From positions 248,001 through 312,000 of the forward strand of contig JANQRZ010000003.1 of assembly GCA_028284265.1 (NCBI GenBank): a stretch of DNA of 64,000 nt. The letters run 5' to 3'. The notes under the pieces are model-generated. The model was given only the letters and a program-made list of their open reading frames with translations. It had not been told where the DNA came from and ran no database searches. A program made the position numbers and the translations under genes. Within the stretch, counting starts at the first letter, position 1. The number at the start of each line of letters is the position of its first letter. The stretch is from Rhodothermales bacterium (GTDB taxonomy: Bacteria; Bacteroidota; Rhodothermia; Rhodothermales; JANQRZ01). Below, piece by piece: positions 58,799 to 64,000 of the stretch.

Positions 58799-59416
58799 AT
58801 GATAACTTCCGGCTCCCTGACGCTCGCCGCATGGCTCGCCGCGCTGCTGGCGAGCGTAGGTCGCGAGAGCGAGGTTGAGGAAGAACGGACGCTGGCCCGT
58901 CGCATCCGACAGGGCGATGCCGCAGCCTTCCGCCGCTTCTTCGACCGGACCCACGCGGATCTACTGCGCTCACTTCGTCGGCGTGGGTTGGATGCTCCGG
59001 CTGCCGAGGATGTGGCGCAGAACGCCTACGTCTGGCTCTGGGAGCACCGCGACCGGATCGAGCCGGACCGCTCGCTTCGGGGATTGCTCTTCCGTATCGG
59101 CCTGACGCGCGGACTGAATCACCTGCGCGATAACGCCCGCACCGAGCCGTTGCCAGACATCGAGTTCGAGGCCGAACTCTCCGGCGATCCGGCCACACTT
59201 GCCGATCTCCGCCGCGCCCTCGGTGAAGCGGTCGCCGACCTCCCGGAGCGCCGTCGCGAGACGTTTACGCTCTGCTTCTTCGACGGCCTCTCGCACCGCG
59301 AAGCCGGTGAGGTCATGGGCGTCAGTCCGCGGACGGTCGAGCACCAGATGGCGCATGCGCTGAAGGCGATTCGGGCGCACCTCGCCCCATTTCTGGACGA
59401 TCCGAAAAAAAAGTAA
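58799..59416 (+). CDS. ECF sigma factor (RpoE-like)
   Basis: A 205-residue ECF sigma factor of the sigma-70 group that works with FecR anti-sigma factors. A short hydrophobic lead (residues 5-20) is odd for a sigma factor. Region 2 contains RRIRQGDAAAFRRFFDRTHA, AAEDVAQNAYVWLWEHRDRI, LRGLLFRIGLTRGLNHLRDN; region 4 has LPERRRETFTLCFFDGLSHR and GVSPRTVEHQMAHALKAIRA, a helix-turn-helix. The protein ends in three lysines. A TATCTTCG sequence stands 4 bases before the ATG, which suggests a leaderless transcript or a later start. A lipoprotein gene, FecR and a TonB-dependent receptor follow. Confidence 0.9.
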   Translation: MITSGSLTLAAWLAALLASVGRESEVEEERTLARRIRQGDAAAFRRFFDRTHADLLRSLRRRGLDAPAAEDVAQNAYVWLWEHRDRIEPDRSLRGLLFRIGLTRGLNHLRDNARTEPLPDIEFEAELSGDPATLADLRRALGEAVADLPERRRETFTLCFFDGLSHREAGEVMGVSPRTVEHQMAHALKAIRAHLAPFLDDPKKK

Positions 59417-59511
59417 GCGACGAATAGGGGATCGGTGGTCCGGCTCGTGTAGGGACCATGACGGCGCGCTCCGTCGAACCTCTTTCTCATTCGTCCAACC
59501 TGATTCGACCC

Positions 59512-60420
59512 ATGACCCGATTCGCTCTTTTCCGACTACCCATCCTCGCCCTCGGCGCGGCCTTCCTACTCTCAGCGTGCGACGCCAGCATCGACGACAC
59601 CACGACTGACCTCACCGAAGCCGAAGCCAACGAGGCAGCAACTATTGTCGCCGAAGCCCTCGCCGAAGACAGTGGCGGTCTTTTCGCCTCCACTGATGAT
59701 CTTACCGCTTCGCTCGAAACGGACAGCATGACTGGCGGTCCGCTCTCGGTCGGCGGTCATCGCGATGGACGCGGCAGCCATCTTCGGTGCCGCAATGGGG
59801 ACTACGTGCTGACCTACGACGAGGTCACGGGCACGCACATCGTCACCTATCGCTGTGGCCTCGCTACCACCACCATGCAGCGGAGCTACAACGCCCGGCT
59901 TACCTACCAGTATCGCGATGCCGAAGGTGGCTTCGTGGCGCGTCCGGTAGAGGAGTGGGACGCGGTGGATTCGGTCGCCTTCGGCGGGACCCGCAGCGGC
60001 TCGGTTCAGTTCACCCGTGGCGATTTCGTCGGCGAGTCGATGTTCGAGCAGGAGGGACGGTGGACCCTGTCCAACCTCGCCGACGACGCCACGCCTGCGA
60101 TTCTCTCGGGTAGCCAGCAGCGGGACGGCATGCGTGCTCGGAGCGGCCCCGGCGGTTCCGGCACGCGCACCTTCTCAATCTCGTTGAGCGGCGAAGACAT
60201 CCAACTCCGCGAGGGGAGCGATGGGCTAGGTACCACGGCCGTCGGCACCCTCTCGTATAGCCTCGACATGGAGATCGAGCGCAACGGTCAAGTCGTGACG
60301 CGAACCGTCGAGGGGACCATCGAACTCGAAGACAGTGATCGTGCCCTGCTCCGTATCATCGGCATCCGGGGCCTCTACCGTGTCTCGCTCGGCGACGGCG
60401 AGACCAGCTACGAGTCGTAG
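59512..60420 (+). CDS. Hypothetical lipoprotein
   Basis: A 302-residue lipoprotein. The signal peptide ALFRLPILALGAAFLLSAC ends in the lipobox LSAC. The mature part starts with an acidic, Thr/Ala-rich region, then has a beta-rich domain with Tyr/Arg strands (YDEVTGTHIVTYRCGLATTT, then GTRTFSISLSGEDIQLREGS) and a cysteine pair (RCRNG, YRCGL) that may form a disulfide. I do not recognise a family. It sits between the ECF sigma gene and the FecR gene, which are usually adjacent, so it may belong to the same regulon. Start at 59512 is taken since it begins a proper signal peptide. Confidence 0.7.
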   Translation: MTRFALFRLPILALGAAFLLSACDASIDDTTTDLTEAEANEAATIVAEALAEDSGGLFASTDDLTASLETDSMTGGPLSVGGHRDGRGSHLRCRNGDYVLTYDEVTGTHIVTYRCGLATTTMQRSYNARLTYQYRDAEGGFVARPVEEWDAVDSVAFGGTRSGSVQFTRGDFVGESMFEQEGRWTLSNLADDATPAILSGSQQRDGMRARSGPGGSGTRTFSISLSGEDIQLREGSDGLGTTAVGTLSYSLDMEIERNGQVVTRTVEGTIELEDSDRALLRIIGIRGLYRVSLGDGETSYES

Positions 60421-60428
60421 CCGTTTCT

Positions 60429-60469
60429 GCCTCCGGCCCGGTCGATGCTGGGCCGGAGGCTCGTTTCCT
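60429..60469 (+). terminator. Rho-independent terminator after the lipoprotein gene
   Basis: A perfect 11-bp stem GCCTCCGGCCC (60429-60439) with GGGCCGGAGGC (60450-60460), 10-base loop, then TCGTTTCC. It shows that the FecR gene is transcribed from its own promoter or by read-through. Confidence 0.8.
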
Positions 60470-60480
60470 ATCTTGCCTCC

Positions 60481-61386
60481 GTGTCTACGCTGCCTCCCAA
60501 CGACCGCGACCTGCGCCTCGCCCGCCAACTTGATGCGGGCGAGGCGGTGGACGGTTCGGACGCGCTCCACGAGGCGTTGGAGACCGTCCGCTCGCAGCCA
60601 GCCCAGCCCGAGGCTGAGACGAGTGAGCGGCTGTGGGCAGGCATCGAAGCACAGATGACGCCGGACCGACCGGCGAGCCGTCCGCCGCTCCGGCTGGTGC
60701 GTACCGCGCCCGTGCGATGGGCCGCCGCTGCCCTCGTCTTGCTGGCCCTCGGCGTGACAGTATGGATGACTCAGCGGCCCGATCCTACCGTGGTCGCTTC
60801 AACCGAGATTGTGACATGGGACGCGCCCGATGGTTCGACGGTCACGCTTCGTCCGAACAGCCGCCTCGTTCGGCTTGGTGACCGGGCCTACCGGCTCGAC
60901 GGCGAAGCGTTCTTTTCAGTGGCCTCAGACCCGGAGCGTCCGTTTATAGTCGAGGCTGGACAGGGCACCGTGCGCGTCCTCGGGACCCGGTTCGATGTGA
61001 GCACCTGGGGCGAGAAGACGGTCGTGTTCGTCGAGGAAGGCCGCGTGGCGGTGCAAGGTGCTTCCGCGGAGGTCGTGCTCGGTGCAGGTGAAGCCGCCAC
61101 TGCGAGCGGCGCGGGCTTGGAGAAAGTCCAAGCTCCGAACGCTGCGACCTACCTCGACTGGCAGCGCGGCGAGGTGGTGTTCGAGCGCGAGCGCGTCCAG
61201 CGCGTAGCCGAAGAGATCGGCCAGCACTTTGGCGTCCAGGTGGTGGTACCTGAGTCCGTCGCCGATCAAACTATGTCGGGCATGATCGGGCTGGACGATG
61301 CGCCGCAAACGCTTGGTGATCTGGGCCGTATCCTCGGCGGGCGCTTTGAGCGCGACGGCGAAGGCTATCGCTTCGTACGACGATGA
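60481..61386 (+). CDS. FecR-type anti-sigma regulator
   Basis: A 301-residue FecR family protein. The cytoplasmic N-terminal anti-sigma part covers about residues 1-75, a membrane helix lies near 77-95 (VRWAAAALVLLALGVTVWMT), and the periplasmic FecR domain follows: TWDAPDGSTVTLRPNSRLVR, YRLDGEAFFSVASDPERPF, VRVLGTRFDVSTWGEKTVVF and a final DUF4974-like part (VVFERERVQRVAEEIGQHFG, then LGDLGRILGGRFERDGEGYRF). The GTG at 60481 is favoured because an ATG at 60445 lies in the terminator loop. It overlaps the receptor gene by 4 bases (ATGA). FecR would pass a receptor signal to the ECF sigma factor at 58799. Confidence 0.9.
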   Translation: MSTLPPNDRDLRLARQLDAGEAVDGSDALHEALETVRSQPAQPEAETSERLWAGIEAQMTPDRPASRPPLRLVRTAPVRWAAAALVLLALGVTVWMTQRPDPTVVASTEIVTWDAPDGSTVTLRPNSRLVRLGDRAYRLDGEAFFSVASDPERPFIVEAGQGTVRVLGTRFDVSTWGEKTVVFVEEGRVAVQGASAEVVLGAGEAATASGAGLEKVQAPNAATYLDWQRGEVVFERERVQRVAEEIGQHFGVQVVVPESVADQTMSGMIGLDDAPQTLGDLGRILGGRFERDGEGYRFVRR

Positions 61387-63962
61387 TAGTCCGTTCTGCA
61401 GCCGCTGTCTTTTTCCTGCTAGCGGGTGCCGTGCAAGCGCAGCCGCTAGTCTACGACGGGGAGCCGCTCCGCGATGTAATCGAAGACGTGGAGCGCCGCA
61501 CAGCGTGGCGCTTCCTGTATTCCGATGCGCTCGTAGCGGGGCATCACGTCCGCTTCCAAGCCGACGAAGGCTCGCTACCCGATAGGCTCGAACAGGCGCT
61601 GGCCCCGGAGGGGATCGGCGTTGAGGCCGACTACGAGCGGAGCCGCATCTTGCTGGTGCCCGCCCGAGCAGTCACCACTGAGCCGACTCGCGTCGTGCGT
61701 GGGCGCGTGCTCGACGGCGAGACCGGCGAGTCGCTTCCGTTCGCGACGGTGGCTTGGAACGATGGACAGCGCGGCGTGGTGGCCGACGAGTCGGGAGGCT
61801 TCGTGCTCACGCTGCCCGCGACGGCCGTGCCGCTGACGGCATCGTTCGTAGGCTATGAAGCTCAGACTGCTGCACCTCGGGGCGAGGCACTTGTGTTCCG
61901 ACTGCGGCCCGAGGTGTCGTCGGTTCCGCCTGTTGTCGTGGACGGCTTGCTGTTCTTGGCGGCGGTCGACACGGCGTGGACGGCGCGGCTGCAGCCGGGT
62001 CGCTACGACGCCATCGGCGAGGGTGGGGGCCTCCGTGCGCTCGAAGTGCTGCCGTCCGTTGCCCCGTCAGCGGCGTTCGATGACGGGCCGATCATCCGGG
62101 GCAGCCCGAGCGATGCCTTCGAGGTTCGGCTCGACGGGGTGCCGATCTACAACCCGCGCCACCTGTTTGGCCTTGTCGATGCCTTCAACAGCGATGCACT
62201 CCGCGCTGTGGCACTCTACACAGGCGTCGCGCCTGCCCGCGTCGCGGTCGCACCGGGCGGGGCGGTGGAGTATGTGACGGCGACAGGATCGCCGCGCGGC
62301 CCGATGGTCGAGGCTGGTGTGTCGAGTCTCGCAGCCCGAGGTGCGGTGGCGGCTCCGGTTCGGGCCGGGCGGACGACGGTGCTTGTGGGCGGGCGCACCT
62401 CGCTGCTGGGCGTCGGCCTTGGGGTGGGGGATGACCTCGTCGAGCAGGGCCTCGGGGCTACGCGCCGGACGAGTCCGCTTCCCGTAGCCACGGCGGAGGT
62501 GCTCTCCCGCGTGCTCGATGTGCAGGAGACGAGCGCATCGTTCTGGGACTTCCACGCCGGGGCGATGGACGAACGGCCCGGCGGCGGACGCATGGCAGTG
62601 ACGGTCTATGCCGGTGGCGATGACACGGAACTCAACGCCCTTCGCCTGTTCCGGGGCGAGACCGATGAGGACGATCTCGTACAGCGGCCCGTGGCGACGC
62701 AGAACCGCTGGGGCAGCCGCGCCGCCAGCCTGCTCGATCAGCGTCCACTATCGTCGCGCCTCGTCCTCACCACTCGCCTCGGCGGAAGTACCTACGATGC
62801 TCGCTTCGCCCAAGACGATTTTACGTTCAACGCCACCCTGCGCGACTTCCTCGACTTTCGCATCGACACGCTCGGGTACGACAACGATCTCGTTGAGGCC
62901 GTCGCTGCCCAGCGGCTCGATGCCGTGCTCGGCGATGGGGTGGCGTCCGGTGGCTACAGCTTGCATTTATACCGCCAGCGCTACGAGGAGACTGCGGCCT
63001 TTCGACCTGCCTTCGTGACGGAACAGACAGCGACGCGCCTCGATCTACACGCAGGCTGGGCCGGACGAGCCGTCTCATCGCTCGACATGGACGCGGGGTT
63101 TCGGGCGCACCTCTATTCGGAAGGCGGGCTGCGCTTCAGCCCCCGTCTCCGTGCGCGCTTCGACCTCGCGCCGGGGCTGAGTGTGGCGGCATCGCTCGGG
63201 CGGAGCGCCCAGTTCGTCCACCGCCTCACCCTCGGCGATGCGGTCGGGGCGGCATCGTGGACGCTCTCCGATTCCAGGGAGACGGTTACCGTGGCTGATC
63301 TCGCTGAGGTGACGCTTAGTGCGGGCGTGGGCGGAGTGACGACTCAAATCACGGGGTATCTCAAGAACACACGCGGTCAGTGGCTCCATGTTGAGGACCG
63401 GGCGGCGCGCCGTCTCAACGAGGGCACCGTCCTCACGCGCCCCTGGCTCACCGATGTCGATGCGCGCTCGCAAGGCCTCGAAGCACTCGTTCTCGTTCCT
63501 ATTCGGCCTTGGAGTCTCGGTGTCACCGCAGCACTCGCCCGCGCCGAGTTGCAGCACCCGTTTCTCAACGAGGGCGCGATGTTCCCTGCCGACTGGGACC
63601 GCCTCGCCCGCGTTACCTTCCTCGCCGACGGACCCATCGTAGCCGGGCTTCGCGTGGCCTCGTCGTGGACCCTCGCGTCCGGTGCGCCGAATCCGCTCGC
63701 CGGGTTTCAGACGGAGGACGAGCGGCTCCCCGGCATCTCTCGGCTCGATCTTCGTCTCACTGCCGAGCGCAGGTGGGGCGGTACGACCGCCTCGATCAGC
63801 TTTGCCGTCCGCAACGTGCTCGACCAAGACAACGTGCTCACGAGGGAGCCAACGACCGTCGTGCGCCGCACCTTGCGCGGCGATACCCGGCTAGGCGTTG
63901 CTCTGCTCGATGTCTACGACGCAGGCTTCCTGCCCACCTTCGATCTTGCCTTTCGGTGGTAA
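61383..63962 (+). CDS. TonB-dependent receptor with STN signalling domain
   Basis: An 859-residue outer membrane receptor. Signal peptide MIVRSAAAVFFLLAGAVQAQ. A Secretin/TonB N-terminal (STN) domain is seen at residues 22-92 (GEPLRDVIEDVERRTAWRFLYSD), then a carboxypeptidase-regulatory-like domain (about 100-175, VVRGRVLDGETGESLPFATV), the plug (DGPIIRGSPSDAFEVRLDGVP, then PRHLFGLVDAFNSDALRAVA) and a barrel with many strands ending in FDLAFRW with an aromatic C-terminus. The STN domain is the part that signals through FecR to an ECF sigma factor, in keeping with the two genes upstream. Substrate is unknown. The gene ends 38 bases before the window's end. Confidence 0.92.
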   Translation: MIVRSAAAVFFLLAGAVQAQPLVYDGEPLRDVIEDVERRTAWRFLYSDALVAGHHVRFQADEGSLPDRLEQALAPEGIGVEADYERSRILLVPARAVTTEPTRVVRGRVLDGETGESLPFATVAWNDGQRGVVADESGGFVLTLPATAVPLTASFVGYEAQTAAPRGEALVFRLRPEVSSVPPVVVDGLLFLAAVDTAWTARLQPGRYDAIGEGGGLRALEVLPSVAPSAAFDDGPIIRGSPSDAFEVRLDGVPIYNPRHLFGLVDAFNSDALRAVALYTGVAPARVAVAPGGAVEYVTATGSPRGPMVEAGVSSLAARGAVAAPVRAGRTTVLVGGRTSLLGVGLGVGDDLVEQGLGATRRTSPLPVATAEVLSRVLDVQETSASFWDFHAGAMDERPGGGRMAVTVYAGGDDTELNALRLFRGETDEDDLVQRPVATQNRWGSRAASLLDQRPLSSRLVLTTRLGGSTYDARFAQDDFTFNATLRDFLDFRIDTLGYDNDLVEAVAAQRLDAVLGDGVASGGYSLHLYRQRYEETAAFRPAFVTEQTATRLDLHAGWAGRAVSSLDMDAGFRAHLYSEGGLRFSPRLRARFDLAPGLSVAASLGRSAQFVHRLTLGDAVGAASWTLSDSRETVTVADLAEVTLSAGVGGVTTQITGYLKNTRGQWLHVEDRAARRLNEGTVLTRPWLTDVDARSQGLEALVLVPIRPWSLGVTAALARAELQHPFLNEGAMFPADWDRLARVTFLADGPIVAGLRVASSWTLASGAPNPLAGFQTEDERLPGISRLDLRLTAERRWGGTTASISFAVRNVLDQDNVLTREPTTVVRRTLRGDTRLGVALLDVYDAGFLPTFDLAFRW

Positions 63963-64000
63963 GCGGCCTGTGCCCGGCTGGCTCGGTTTCTATCTCGGCA

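Noticed and set aside
60445-60480. Extended start of FecR at 60445
   Set aside because: It is in the loop of the terminator following the lipoprotein gene. GTG at 60481 is in frame and better placed.
1-64000. tRNA, rRNA genes, prophage or insertion sequences
   Set aside because: I looked for cloverleaf-like segments, 16S/23S-like conserved blocks, transposase or integrase motifs and found none that I could support.

Overview
This is a chromosomal stretch from a GC-rich (about 60% or more by eye) member of the Bacteroidota/Rhodothermota side of the tree, most likely a Rhodothermales-like marine or halotolerant bacterium. That placement is inferred from gene families: a DUF2723 glycosyltransferase, a C-terminal T9SS-type sorting domain on an FG-GAP/ASPIC-UnbV protein, a TIGR02757 protein, a YbeY with the GYDD variant of its metal motif, an ECF sigma/FecR/STN-TonB-receptor set, and a TIGR02999-type sigma factor paired with a TPR Ser/Thr kinase. 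There is no rRNA, tRNA, CRISPR array, prophage or insertion sequence that I can recognise.

Layout. 1-16.5 kb is housekeeping: DUF2723 transferase, ybeY, a short topA, ribosome hibernation factor, lipoprotein, YbhN-type membrane protein, lolA, hsp20, a molybdenum-carrier-like Rossmann protein, two TonB-C periplasmic proteins, a hisA-like gene, proC, recQ, a TIGR02757 protein and a DUF4342 protein. 17.0-31.2 kb is one large divergent type IV pilus/type II secretion-like locus: two short MGQQQ pilin-like proteins, PilC, PilB, three further single-anchor pseudopilin-like proteins, a PilT-like ATPase, a PilM-PilN fusion, a PilO-PilP fusion and a secretin. No prepilin peptidase lies in the window. 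31.2-36.9 kb holds a dynamin-like GTPase, an outer membrane barrel, a degenerate M28-like lipoprotein, a TIM-barrel protein and a PlsC acyltransferase. 37-45.8 kb is a surface-glycan block: YfhO membrane protein, FkbM methyltransferase, two GT4 glycosyltransferases, UDP-GlcNAc 2-epimerase and a Wzx-like flippase.

At 45.9-46.7 kb an isolated two-gene operon encodes bacterial microcompartment (BMC) hexamer shell proteins, the second carrying a basic linker and a SAP/Rho-N-like tail; no cargo enzyme or pentamer gene is nearby. 46.8-52.1 kb has the FG-GAP/T9SS protein, a YbbR-like protein, a DMT transporter, a DUF4230 protein and a membrane protein. 52.2-64 kb is rich in signalling: a TPR kinase with its sigma factor, a methyltransferase, a MerC-like protein, a three-domain ferredoxin-cyclase-globin protein, and an ECF sigma/lipoprotein/FecR/TonB-dependent receptor set.

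The most interesting candidates for undescribed biology are the pilus-like locus (unusual pilins, two gene fusions, an altered ATPase Asp box), the orphan BMC pair with a possible nucleic-acid-binding tail, the ferredoxin-cyclase-globin sensor, and a duplicated purine/pyrimidine hairpin element around ybeY. Function calls rest on motif reading of the translated sequence; no database search was run.
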